From contig JAGTJM010000028.1 in the NCBI GenBank assembly GCA_020747015.1, forward strand, positions 372,001 through 436,000: a stretch of DNA of 64,000 nucleotides. The letters are read 5' to 3'. Shown here in pieces: positions 41,757-51,608 of this stretch; position 1 is the first letter of the stretch, and each line of letters begins with the position of its first letter. Both the position numbers and the translations under genes were made by a program. The notes below the pieces were generated by a model, which saw only the letters and a list, made by a program, of their open reading frames with translations, was not told the origin of the DNA and made no database searches. The DNA comes from Pyrenochaeta sp. MPI-SDFR-AT-0127. Lineage: Eukaryota > Ascomycota > Dothideomycetes > Pleosporales > Cucurbitariaceae.

Positions 41757-43898
41757 ATGTCAAAAAACGTTACCATAGACACTGGTGACGGCCAGGAATT
41801 CATCATTGAAGTTAAAGTTCGACCCCGAGGGAGCGCAAACAGAATTCCTTCCGCGACACACCATGAAGAGGTACCACTTCACCTCGATGTTTCTGCCAAC
41901 AGACGCAGCAAAAATCGGAGCACTGTGTACCAGGATCCTCCCGAATCCGATCTCGGTGGCTTCTTGGGGCCGCCTTCTTGGGCAGAAGCAACAAGGAGAC
42001 CATCCCTACCATACAATGGGCGTAGGCGCACAACCTACTTGGATCCCCCAGAATCGGACCTAGACGGCTATCTCTCACAGCCTGAGTTGGAGATACGGCG
42101 AGCACCGTTTGCGCGAAATCTTCGCAGAACAGAAAGTACAGCCGCTAGAATGAGCAAGCGTCTCAGTCGCGCAAGCGAAGCTTTTGTGGCCACCGCCGAA
42201 TTCAATGGCTGGGGGGACCCAGTACAACCTTTCCGTCGAACAGATGACATCGAGCTCGAAGAGCGTCCAGTGACCACTCGCATCTCCAGGAATCCAGACG
42301 GCTCGCTAAGGATCAATGCACCAGATGAACTGTCTAAGACGCCAACACCGCAGTATGGAATGAAATTCTATTTGATCCTTTTTGCACTCAGTATGACCAA
42401 CATTCTTGTTGCTTTCGAAGGGACAGTTGTATCTACTGCGCTACCAACCATCGTCCGCGAGCTGGGCGGTGGTTCCTCATACGTTTGGGTTTCTTCGGGA
42501 TACTTTCTTGCGTCAACCGTGCTTCAGCCGCTATACGGCCAGCTCGCTGATATCTTTGGTCGACGCAACTTGATTCTCTTCGCCACTGTTGCATTTGTCG
42601 TTGGAAGTGGTATCTCAGGCGGAGCGCCAGACATGTCGATCATGATCCTCGGCCGAGTCATTCAAGGTGTTGGTGGCGGGGGCATCAACATGCTGGTCAA
42701 TCTAATTGTTTGTGACCTGGTGCCGTTGCGCGACCGCGGCAAGTGGATGGCAGTCATATTTGCAGCCATCTCCATCGGTACAGGCCTAGGTCCATTCCTG
42801 GGCGGTGTTATTGTTCAGTCAACAACTTGGCGCTGGGTATTCTTACTCAATCTTCCGGTTGGCGTACTTGCACTGGGCCTGCTTGTTGTATTCTTGAAGA
42901 TAAAAACCCCGAAGAGCACAGGAACATGGCGCGAAAAGCTTGCAAGACTGGACCTGGGAGGCAACTTCATCTTCATCATCTCGGTCTCCATGATTTTAGT
43001 TGCACTCGCTTACGCCGGCACCCTCTGGGCCTGGGACGGCTATAGTGCCGTTGCAACCCTTCTCTTCGGGTTTTTCGGTATGGTCGTCTTCGTGTTCTAT
43101 GAGGAAAGCAACTATTGTCCGTATCCCACTATCCCGCTGCGGCTCTTTCGAAATCGCACCTCAGCCGCTGCTTTTGCGATCACGTTTATCCATTCTATGC
43201 TTACTCTTTTGGTCATTTACTTTCTTCCGGTTTATTTCCAAGGCGTTCTTCTCTCGACGCCAACGCGGTCGGGTGTTCAAATGCTTCCTACCGTCATCGT
43301 TCTGGTGCCTTTCTCCGCGATTTCTGGAGCGCTTCTTTCCAAATTTGGTCGTTACAAGCCCTTTCACATTGCTGGTTTTTTGGTCATAACCGTTGGTTTG
43401 GGATCCTTCATTACTTTGGACAGGAACAGTTCAATGGCAGCGTGGGTCATGGTTCAGTTCACCGTAGCCGTTGGATCGGGCTTTAGTCTGAGCACACTGC
43501 TACCTGCTGTACAAGCCAAACTTAGCGATAACGACACGGCAGCTGCAACAGCAACATGGGCGTTCATTCGTCAATTTGGTGTCGTATGGGGTGTTTCTGT
43601 TCCAGCAGCGATCTTCAACAGCCGGGTAGAAACGCTCTTACCTCGCATTAGCAGCATGGCAGTACGAGCAGCCCTGGACAATGGTGCAGCCTACGATCAC
43701 GGCACAAAAGAATATATAAGCCAATTCCAAAACCCACTCAGAGGTGAAATTATCTCAGTTTACGAGGACAGTTTGCAGCTGGTGTGGATTTTTGCGACCG
43801 CCATCGCGGGTCTTGGATTCTTGCTCGTGTTCCTTGAGGAGGAAGTCAGCTTAAGAACCGAAAACAATAACGATTTCGGGCTGGATAAGCAAGATTAG
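41757..43898 (+). CDS. MFS transporter, DHA2-like, with long N-terminal tail
   Basis: A 713-aa single-exon protein. The start is the ATG of MSKNVTIDTG; the frame is open upstream only to a GTG. A cytosolic tail of about 200 residues precedes the first helix (MKFYLILFALSMTNILVAF). The tail carries a duplicated motif, YQDPPESDLGGFL and YLDPPESDLDGYL. The membrane part shows the motif A form GQLADIFGRRN, FEGTVVSTALPTIVREL and GTGLGPFLGGVI, as in 14-helix drug:H+ antiporters that export toxins and siderophores. It probably exports the cluster product, or protects the producer from it. Its promoter carries the cluster motif. Confidence 0.88.
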   Translation: MSKNVTIDTGDGQEFIIEVKVRPRGSANRIPSATHHEEVPLHLDVSANRRSKNRSTVYQDPPESDLGGFLGPPSWAEATRRPSLPYNGRRRTTYLDPPESDLDGYLSQPELEIRRAPFARNLRRTESTAARMSKRLSRASEAFVATAEFNGWGDPVQPFRRTDDIELEERPVTTRISRNPDGSLRINAPDELSKTPTPQYGMKFYLILFALSMTNILVAFEGTVVSTALPTIVRELGGGSSYVWVSSGYFLASTVLQPLYGQLADIFGRRNLILFATVAFVVGSGISGGAPDMSIMILGRVIQGVGGGGINMLVNLIVCDLVPLRDRGKWMAVIFAAISIGTGLGPFLGGVIVQSTTWRWVFLLNLPVGVLALGLLVVFLKIKTPKSTGTWREKLARLDLGGNFIFIISVSMILVALAYAGTLWAWDGYSAVATLLFGFFGMVVFVFYEESNYCPYPTIPLRLFRNRTSAAAFAITFIHSMLTLLVIYFLPVYFQGVLLSTPTRSGVQMLPTVIVLVPFSAISGALLSKFGRYKPFHIAGFLVITVGLGSFITLDRNSSMAAWVMVQFTVAVGSGFSLSTLLPAVQAKLSDNDTAAATATWAFIRQFGVVWGVSVPAAIFNSRVETLLPRISSMAVRAALDNGAAYDHGTKEYISQFQNPLRGEIISVYEDSLQLVWIFATAIAGLGFLLVFLEEEVSLRTENNNDFGLDKQD

Positions 43899-44300
43899 AT
43901 TGTTCTGGACATACATGCAGCCAATTTTTGTGTATATTACTTCCTAAGATTAGATCTCCATAGAACATACACCAGTTATATAAACATTAGGTGGACCTCC
44001 AATGCTATAGAACAGCTTCTTTGCTCTAATCAATCCTATTAATGCATTTATAATATAACAGCTAATTTAAATGATATTTTAACTGAAATCATATCACGGT
44101 GGCTTCTCCTGTTCGGCAACTTCTACGTGCGGATCCTAGTTTCTTGTGTCAGAACCCGAACGCCTTGCATTGAGCGCGATGAGGGCAGATCTGGAATCTC
44201 AGTCAGCGAGGCTGAAAGATCGATTACTATGAATGGCCATGATGAGGCAATCACTACATAGACAACGTCGTCTCACTGGACTGGCCTGGCATCGAGCGGT

Positions 44301-44308
44301 CGGATCCG
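44301..44308. promoter_or_regulatory. CGGATCCG site 1 of the P450 promoter
   Basis: With three further bases matched in mirror fashion at site 2, it forms the left arm of a 42-bp inverted repeat (CGGATCCGGG ... CCCGGATCCG). Confidence 0.65.
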
Positions 44309-44334
44309 GGTCATTCTCACGTGACCAAAAGTCC

Positions 44335-44342
44335 CGGATCCG
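44335..44342. promoter_or_regulatory. CGGATCCG site 2 of the P450 promoter
   Basis: Right arm of the 42-bp inverted repeat. TCACGTGA (44317-44324) sits almost at its centre. Confidence 0.65.
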
Positions 44343-44527
44343 ATCTTTTTGAGTGGACTGATCGATCAGCGTGGGTCTAATGGCAGCTGCTGTAATCTTA
44401 GTATCACTCTCAAGCTGGTTCGGGACAAAAAATCAGTGTGAAGTGGGGTGTGCGTACCGAGTCCGCCGGTTTCGAAGGCGAACACCGCCATCCTTTTAGC
44501 AATCAGAATCGCCTGATGTCATAGTAC

Positions 44528-44535
44528 CGGATCCG
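44528..44535. promoter_or_regulatory. CGGATCCG site 3 of the P450 promoter
   Basis: About 220 bp before the ATG and about 75 bp before the TATA-like element at 44609. Confidence 0.6.
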
Positions 44536-44608
44536 GAGCTACTAAATGTTGAGAGGTACCTTGTCTCGGTGCCTGCCATAACAGTATCAATCGCATGCGG
44601 GCTACGTG

Positions 44609-44615
44609 TATATAT
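44609..44615 (+). promoter_or_regulatory. TATA-like element of the P450
   Basis: TATATAT, about 140 bp upstream of the ATG. Confidence 0.45.
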
Positions 44616-44755
44616 GCACTAGAATTGGTCTTAACACTTGATCCACCACAGCAAGCGGCTTCGCGTCTTTCTTCAGTAGCCGTTTCATATTTTCTGCATT
44701 TAGGAATTACAAATCGTTTCCAATTAGCCGATTCTTTCTTTTCTTCACTCACATT

Positions 44756-46340
44756 ATGTCTGTCCAGCTTATCATTGCGGCGCAGGGCGCCGCGTTGGTA
44801 GCTATTGCCATTTTCACAGTCAGGAAGTATATCGCCGCCCTCACTAAACGAGTCCTATCTACCATACTCAACGCATACTTGTCGCGTCGCCACGTCATTC
44901 GGCACGTCGATGATGGGACCAAGTTCCCCTCGAATGATTATGTATGGCCTAATGGCCAGGGCGACGCAGCCAAGTTTTTGCACGGGCAGAAGAATAGCGA
45001 GGCGTGGGAGGCCAGCCTTGGCGCTATTTATCGGCTTTGGAGCGGCATGACACCAGAGGTGTGAGTTTGAATGCCTCAAATCGGTGAGCCCAACCTTTGC
45101 TAATTTCGAGCCTAGTGTTGTCACCAAACCTGAACATGTCAGAGTCGTCTTCAAAGACTCAGACAAGCACTTCAAGGCTGTCAACAACAACTCTGGATAT
45201 ATGCTAGGGCAGTTGCTTGGCCAATGCGTTGGTCTAATCAGCCGTGATCAGTGGAAACGAGTCCGTGCTATTGTCGAGAAGCCATTCCACCGTAGTATGG
45301 CCACTCGATATGTCCCGACGGTAAGGGTGCGAACGAAGCGTTATTTCCAGGAGTTGTTCGAAACGAAAGATTTATCTCGTGGCCTTCTAGATCCTGCAGA
45401 TGACCTCAAGCTCCTCCCTTTCCTCATTGTCGCCGAGGTCATTTATGGACAGCTACACCCAGATGTGGAGCGAGAGCTCCGCGATATGGCACCGCAACGC
45501 GAAGCCCTCATGAAGTATGTCATCCAAGGTGGCCTTGCTCGTTTTCAGTGGGCAAGATACCTCCCAACACAAGCAAACCACGACTTGGCCGCTTTCCGCG
45601 CACGTTGGCTAGCGGTTAACGAGCTTGCATACACACACGCCGTGGAAGCAGGGCTCAGCGCTCCAATTATCGACTACTTCTCCGCCCGTGACATTGGGGA
45701 GCTGACTACCGATGAAATGCTCCAGACAATGGACGAGATGCTGTTCGCCAACCTTGACGTAACCATTGGTGCACTGAGCTGGAATGTCGTCTTCCTTGCA
45801 GCGTACCCCGATATTCAAAGGCGAGTACGCGAGGAAATCAATGTAAAGCGTGCAGAGCTGGACGCTATGGGCCTTGAATTCGATGCCTACGTGACCGACA
45901 ACAATACCCTGCTAGCCGCCTGCGTTAACGAAGCCGCACGTCTCAAGCCTCTTGCTGCTTTCTCCGTCCCCCAAAGTATCCCAACAGCGCGTGTTGTCGG
46001 AGGTTACGAGTTTCCAGCCGGCACCCACTTCGTCATCGACTCCTATGCACTCAATATTCGCAACCCATACTGGGGCGAGGATCGTGAGAAGTACCTTCCG
46101 GATCGATTTCTATCTGGGGACCGTACGGATGCTCGCTATCATTATTGGCGATTCGGATTCGGTCCACGCAAATGTATGGGCCAGTTTGTTGCGGACATAT
46201 TGATGCGCAGTGTCTTGGTACACCTTGCTGATAACTATGACCTTGGCATGGTCAAATCGGAGTCGTTGGAGAGCTGGGGGCGTAATGCAGATATTTGGAT
46301 CAATCACCCGCAGATGCAGCTTCGATGCACCAAGAGGTGA
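44756..46340 (+). CDS. Cytochrome P450 monooxygenase
   Basis: 509 aa in exons 44756-45060 and 45116-46340 (55-nt intron, GTGAGT to CCTAG). There is an N-terminal hydrophobic anchor (about 4-23). The I-helix region DEMLFANLDVTIGALSW replaces the usual AGxDTT; similar versions are known in fungal cluster P450s. The ExxR motif is EAAR (374-377), and the haem loop FGFGPRKCMG runs from 448 to 457 with the thiolate Cys at 455. All needed elements are present. It probably sits in the ER membrane and oxidises the peptide intermediate. Its promoter has the densest set of CGGATCCG motifs, so it may be the most tightly co-regulated gene of the cluster. Confidence 0.9.
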
Positions 46341-46653
46341 GCATATTAGTGGTGTGCGGTGGAGGAACCATATCGTAGGACCGAAGCCTTTACACGTTAA
46401 CTGTGGAGCCTCACTCCTGCGATGGGCGTTGATGATTTTATGCATTGAGGCGAGAATATGGGTGGCTTCACAATTACTGGTTATAGATATTGGCATAGAA
46501 TAGGACTAAAGGACTGCTTTGTATTGTTTTCTTTGCTATAAGCCTGACAAGTCTGGCACTGGGTATCTTCTGCGCATCTGTAGCTCAGTAACTTCAAAGC
46601 ACGAACCTCGTTGCGAGATATGCAATATATAGCATTCAATGTAGCTGAAGGCA
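46341..46653. other. Convergent intergenic region, 313 bp
   Basis: 3' flanks of the P450 and the Zn2Cys6 regulator. I see nothing else in it. Confidence 0.5.
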
Positions 46654-49049
46654 TTATTGCCACATATGCTCCCAATTCCAGTCTTGCGTAATGCCAAAAT
46701 TCAGGGCGTCATTAGGGTTGAACATGTCAGCTTGGAAATTTGTGAATTCAACAGCGAGATCTGGTAAGTCTCCAAACCATTGTTCTGCGTTTTCGGGGAG
46801 GTCCATGGGAAATTGCAATTCTGTCATAGAGGTTGGGGTCAATGTCGGGTTGGAGATTGGAGGGGTAATGGTGTTTGATATAAATGCTGTGGACGTTTTC
46901 TGGCGTTTTGCAAGTGGTGCCGGGTGGGGTAAGTCATTGGGGGCCATAGGCTGAAGCAGTCGTTCGCGGCATGCGGCCAAAGTTCTCTTGGCGCTTTGTT
47001 GTAGCGAGTTTGATCTCCTCGGATTCGTTTCTGTTAGCTGAACTGCTTGGAGCGCCAGCGAGAGGAAAACTATGTCTTTCAAGTCGCTTCCTTTTCGTCC
47101 GATTCGGTCTATCAAGCAGCTAATGGTATTTTCGACAGTTCTCACAAGTGAAATTTCATCGTGCCCAACCTGCCTGTTTAGAGGCTGATTTTCCGTTGCA
47201 GTTTGGCGGAGGATTTTGATGTGCTGACATACGGTAAGCGCTGCCCATAGCATATCCGTTTTGCAGCACCGATAAAAAAAGTCCTGTTGGGGCAGGGGAT
47301 TGCCGGTGACAGCGCCAAGTGCCTGCGTGGTGTAGAGCTCTTGGTATGAAAGGATGACTAACGAGGATCCAAGACAGTGCCTTTGGATTTCAGTGAACAT
47401 AGCTTGATCTTGCTGTTCTCCAAGAAGTAGTGGTTTATAAAGGCATAGAAGAGGTCGCCGAAGATATAAATCTAGGAGGACGCGATGCAAAAGTGAACCT
47501 CCATCTATTGGGGCTGTACCATTGTTGTGAAGACTCAACACGGATGGCTTTCGCAAAAGGCATTCTTCGACCTTCCTTCCCAGCTCCACTGCTTCTTCAG
47601 TGTTCGGTGCAGAGCGTTGCACAAGTGACAAGGCTTTGAGGCGTTGCGGAAGAGAGGTGGCAAGGCACACTTGGTAGAGATTGTCCGTCAAATTACTTAG
47701 TGGCCGTGATGTGGGCAATTTCGCCGACAATTCGTCAAAATCTGAGTCGTTGAGATTTGCCGGCACAAGATTATAAGAATCGAGCTTGGGAACCACGAGA
47801 GGCATTCCTGCCGTCATGGAAGCTTGTAAGTCCATTTCAAGAACAGTTGCCCAGAGCCGCCGTCGCATCTCCATGTGGTATGGCGTGATGTCCGGTACAC
47901 TTGAAGGGTCAGTATGGAGACCCATCACCATGGCGGAGCGCACAAGAGCGCCTGTTGAGCTCCAGAGCTTTTCAGGGTGTAGATGACGAAGACTTCGAGA
48001 CAGCAAGAGAAGAACTTCGACTTGGAGTGTAGACAACTCGGTCCTTTGTTTCCGGCCAAGTTCGTCGAGCCATGCCTGGATGAGGTCAATGGAAGCTCCT
48101 TTCAGATATGTCCTGTGCACTTGGTCTTCGTTCTCAGGCACGGCATCGTCCATGTGGTATGCCATAGTCATTACAGCGGTAAGCTGCGGTATAACACTCG
48201 AGGAACTACAAACCTCAGTACTACTACCCAACCATATCTGGTCGTATTGGCGCATAAAGGTAGGAATGTGTAGAACCCGCATGGTACGCTCGAAATATCG
48301 AAAATAAATACTGACAAGCCTATCGCAGTACGCTTTTGGGGGGAGAAATTCGCGAAGTTTGAGCAAAGCCAAGGAGAAATCTGAATCGTTGATGCTGTCT
48401 GGTGAGGCGATTTTTGAATGTGATTTGTTCTGCAGGAATTTTACCTGTTTCGCAGAAGCTTGGAGTTGTTCATCGTTGGACATGTCGTTGATGAAGTCCT
48501 TGACATCGAGAAACTTGATGCTGTTAGTGAAAACTTGATTGTACCAGGTGCGACAACCGGACGGCAGCGGCGAGATATTTCCAAAGCGCTTGGCAACGCT
48601 CAGCTAGCCGTGGGCCAAAACCACATAGGCCGCGAGAAAAAGCGTACCTGGTTGAGTAGCGTGACTCTATCATTCTGTCCATGATAGACAGATCTGCTCC
48701 CCTTGACCACGACTGTCCCAAGCAGCGGAAGAGGTGTCGTAGGCGTCTGCTTCTCTGCACGCGCAGAGCCTTGGTGGGAGCGAGCCACACCCAGCATCTC
48801 TTCGACCTTTGCCATCCTAAGCTGAAGCTCCTCGAGTGATCCAAAGGGAGCATGGTTAGGGATTGGCGTTGGATGGTCTTGTTTCGCGGGCGATATACCG
48901 TTACGATTGTAGGTGCAAGAATTCGCGGTGCACGCCTTGACACAATTCTCACAAGGTGCTGTGCGGTCACATTTTAGCTTCTTGTCGCGGCACCGCAGAC
49001 AGGAAACGACGGGTCGCGGTCGTTTTCTCGATGCTGTATCATCCATCAT
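46654..49049 (-). CDS. Zn2Cys6 transcription factor with fungal-specific regulatory domain
   Basis: 783 aa in exons 48648-49049 and 46654-48603 (44-nt intron, GTACGC to GGCTAG). Splicing joins VTLLNQ to LSVAKRFGN. The DNA-binding cluster has Cys at 17, 20, 27, 33, 36 and 45 in the spacing C-x2-C-x6-C-x5-C-x2-C-x8-C, followed by a short coiled region (SLEELQLRMAKVEEML, about 70-86) that could dimerise. The middle region resembles the fungal transcription-factor homology domain, for example in IDLIQAWLDELGRKQ and RRRLWATVLEMDLQASMTAGMP. It lies in the middle of the cluster and is the natural candidate to bind the CGG-N2-CCG sites. Its own upstream region has no such site. Confidence 0.9.
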
Positions 49050-49547
49050 GAGAGACGATCAAATAATTGCATGTGCCGTCCTAGAATTTGGAGGCTTTAG
49101 TGTTAAGTACGTAGAAGCGGAAGGCGGGAGTGGGGCAATCTATGTTTAACAGGGCACTCGACCGCATCGAGGTTAGCAAAGCTGCTAAGCCACCTGAAAA
49201 TGTAATCGTATCACGTGGTGTAAGGAAAGAGGAGCATCACCGTGAAACTGGATAATCATGAACCCGCACATAATTGAGTGCTAGTGACTTGGCCGACCCT
49301 AGCAAAAACAGCTCGATTATAGTCTTACCAGTGAGACTTGCCTCCGCCGAGCAAAGACCCCGATGCAGTGGCTAGAGACTACCAAAGCAGACCCTAGTGT
49401 AAGAAAATGGACAAGCAAAGCTAAGCCTTCGGACACCGAACGCTGAACACAGACCCAAATTGCACCGACCATAGTACATGCTCGACTCATACGTGCCCGT
49501 CAGAGCGGAAGCATCTGAGCACTACCATATCTTGGACCGTATCAACA
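49050..49547. other. Upstream region of the Zn2Cys6 regulator, 498 bp
   Basis: It also holds the 3' flank of FAD monooxygenase 2. One CACGTG lies near 49213. No CGGATCCG or CGGAGCCG, which argues against direct self-activation through that motif. Confidence 0.5.
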
Positions 49548-50858
49548 TCATGGGTTCATCTTTGATTGCAGCCACTCGACAGGGCAAGTTCGTGGGCTTT
49601 TCGTCTCAGCCTTGACATAAGCCAACACCTCCTTCTCTACATCAGCATTGTACAACCATGCCAGCTCGCCATGGTCACCGCTCTCCCAAACGGCTGCGCC
49701 AGATGCAGCCAGCTTTTCGCGCTCCGCTTGCGGCAGGCGGGCGTTGTTGAGCTGCAGCGTGAGCTTGATGACCTTGTCAATGCGCTGCTGGCGCATTTCC
49801 TTCCACTCGGTAAGCGCCTTGTCCAACGGCAACTTTGATGCGACACGAGGCAACAGTGCGGCCAGAGTAAAAGCATCTTCGAAGCCTTGTGAAGCGCCTT
49901 GGCCAGCTGTCGGTGGGATGGCGTGCGCTGCGTCGCCGAGAATAATGACACGCTTATTAGGGGAGAACCATCGTTCGAGCTTGGGCACAACGTAGTATGG
50001 CCAGATGGCGAGAGTGTCGAGTGGAACGCTATCGAGAGCAGATTGTACAATTTCAGGCCAGTCCTCGTAGCCTTGGCGAAACAGCTCAAGCAAGCCTTCA
50101 CGATCAGCAAGTAGTGCATCCCAACCTGCACGATCCTGCTCGGGCCATGCGCGCTGAGTTCCTGCAAGTACTTCGGAACCATCAACGTTCTGGGGAGCCA
50201 TGACGAACGCGCCGTTCTTGCCGTGGATAGCAACAGGCATTGGGTAGTCTTTTGGGCAGATGTTGGAGGGGTATTCGAGCTTGTCTCGCTGCAGGGCACA
50301 TGTGATGGCAACCATGCCAGAGTACTTGGGAACAACACCGGGAGCAATGTAATTGCGGACCGTAGAGTGGATACCGTCGGCGCCAACCAGAACGTCTGCA
50401 GCCGCACGAGTGCCATCGGTAAAGGCAAAATTGACACCATTATCGTCTTCAGAGATGATATGGCTGAATTTGACACCGTAAATGACGGGAATCTGAAGTG
50501 TCCTCACCTCGGCACGGAGTTCGGTGAGAAGGGTCTGGCGGTAGATGCGCAAGGCCTTGTAGCCGTAAAGCTTCTCCTGGCCGAGGTAGTACTTGTCAGT
50601 AGTGATTTGTTCATAGTTCTTGAAGTCGATCGTCTCAAAATTGTAGCCTTGCGGATGAAGTCGCTCATATAAGCCAAGTGTATCGAGAATGCGCAAAGCA
50701 TTGGGTGATAGCATCAATGCCCCTGGAGTCGATTTGGCCGGCTCACGTAATTCGTAGATTCTGCAGGAGATACCTTGTCGGTGCAGAGAGATGGCAAGGG
50801 TCAGGCCCGCAAGGCCTGCGCCCACAATGGCAACTCGGTTGGGAGGAGTAGAGAGCAT
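49548..50858 (-). CDS. FAD-dependent monooxygenase 2 (salicylate hydroxylase-like)
   Basis: A 436-aa single-exon protein. The start is the ATG of MLSTPPNRVAIVGAG; the frame continues upstream through a (CA)n tract that is more likely 5' UTR. Motifs are GAGLAGLTLAISL (about 13-25), LVGADGIHSTVR, and GDAAHAIPPTAGQGASQGFEDA near 310-331. These are typical of group A flavin hydroxylases acting on aromatic or indole-like substrates. It differs clearly from monooxygenase 1 in its PPTAGQGASQG loop, so the two probably act on different steps rather than being a recent duplication. It is divergent from the NmrA/SDR-like gene across a promoter with three cluster motifs. Confidence 0.88.
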   Translation of the reverse strand: MLSTPPNRVAIVGAGLAGLTLAISLHRQGISCRIYELREPAKSTPGALMLSPNALRILDTLGLYERLHPQGYNFETIDFKNYEQITTDKYYLGQEKLYGYKALRIYRQTLLTELRAEVRTLQIPVIYGVKFSHIISEDDNGVNFAFTDGTRAAADVLVGADGIHSTVRNYIAPGVVPKYSGMVAITCALQRDKLEYPSNICPKDYPMPVAIHGKNGAFVMAPQNVDGSEVLAGTQRAWPEQDRAGWDALLADREGLLELFRQGYEDWPEIVQSALDSVPLDTLAIWPYYVVPKLERWFSPNKRVIILGDAAHAIPPTAGQGASQGFEDAFTLAALLPRVASKLPLDKALTEWKEMRQQRIDKVIKLTLQLNNARLPQAEREKLAASGAAVWESGDHGELAWLYNADVEKEVLAYVKAETKSPRTCPVEWLQSKMNP

Positions 50859-50863
50859 GTCGA

Positions 50864-50880
50864 TGTGTGTGTGTGTGTGT
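50864..50880. repeat. (GT)n microsatellite before the FAD monooxygenase 2 ATG
   Basis: About eight GT units, read as (CA)n on the gene strand. It ends a few bases before the chosen ATG at 50858. Confidence 0.8.
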
Positions 50881-51068
50881 ATGTCCGAATGAGGAAATTT
50901 AGGGTGTATCGAGAATGCTTTAAAGATCTGCTCGAACACCCAGAGCGAGATGAGATGTGGTCAAGTGGGATAGGAAGAAGAATATGAGATCGATGAATTG
51001 AATGAGGTTGATGACGAAGATGAGGGAGCTGTTGTGTAGTGACTACTCAAAAGACAAGCACTCCAAGC

Positions 51069-51074
51069 TTTATA
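51069..51074 (-). promoter_or_regulatory. TATA box of FAD monooxygenase 2
   Basis: TATAAA on the minus strand, about 210 bp before the ATG. Confidence 0.45.
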
Positions 51075-51110
51075 TCTTGGCTGCATCACGCAGATGTCGG
51101 CGCAACGACT

Positions 51111-51118
51111 CGGAGCCG
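51111..51118. promoter_or_regulatory. CGGAGCCG site
   Basis: A variant cluster motif, about 40 bp upstream of the FAD monooxygenase 2 TATA box. Confidence 0.5.
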
Positions 51119-51237
51119 TGCGACTGACCGCGCCGCTTTGTAAACTGCGCCTGATGTATGATTTTGGGCCTGTGAAACGTATAGCTCCGAACCATTCTTG
51201 CCTGGCCTCGATTGTCTTGTCGGGACTGGAAACCCCC

Positions 51238-51245
51238 CGGAGCCG
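51238..51245. promoter_or_regulatory. CGGAGCCG site
   Basis: A variant motif only 12 bp from the full CGGATCCG at 51258. The pair forms the centre of this divergent promoter. Confidence 0.5.
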
Positions 51246-51257
51246 ATCACCCCTGCC

Positions 51258-51265
51258 CGGATCCG
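51258..51265. promoter_or_regulatory. CGGATCCG site
   Basis: About 400 bp from the FAD monooxygenase 2 ATG and 345 bp from the NmrA/SDR-like ATG. Confidence 0.6.
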
Positions 51266-51608
51266 AGGTTTGCCATCCACTGAACCACAGCCTGGGGAAT
51301 GAGCGTCCACACCACATAAGCCCACGCAACATCCTCTGAGCACATAAAAGACAAACTCTCTCGGCATTCCAAGACTTTCTCAGAGCACCAAGATTCTCGA
51401 CTGCCCATGCAGAAGAGTTTGCAGAAACGTCCCCTTTTCTCTTTCTCTTTCTCTTTCTTCGAAGCAGCCCATCCTCGCCCTGAATCAGAATACCTTCAAG
51501 ACCACCTTCAGAAGACTTCAAGCCTGAATTCAACCAAATCCTCTACACAGGCGCCCATTCCTAGACAGTCAACGCAACAGTCGGAATAATTTTCCGACAC
51601 GTGCAAAT

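Larger units (their letters stand above)
43899..44755. promoter_or_regulatory. Upstream region of the P450, three CGGATCCG sites
   Basis: It has a TA-rich patch at about 43915-44095 that could be a degraded transposon scrap. From 44300 on, three CGGATCCG palindromes, a TCACGTGA and a TATATAT (44609) lead to the P450 ATG at 44756. Confidence 0.65.
50859..51608. promoter_or_regulatory. Divergent promoter of FAD monooxygenase 2 and the NmrA/SDR-like gene
   Basis: 750 bp with CGGAGCCG at 51111 and 51238, CGGATCCG at 51258, a minus-strand TATAAA at 51069-51074 and a CTTTCT-rich tract at 51432-51460. Confidence 0.7.
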
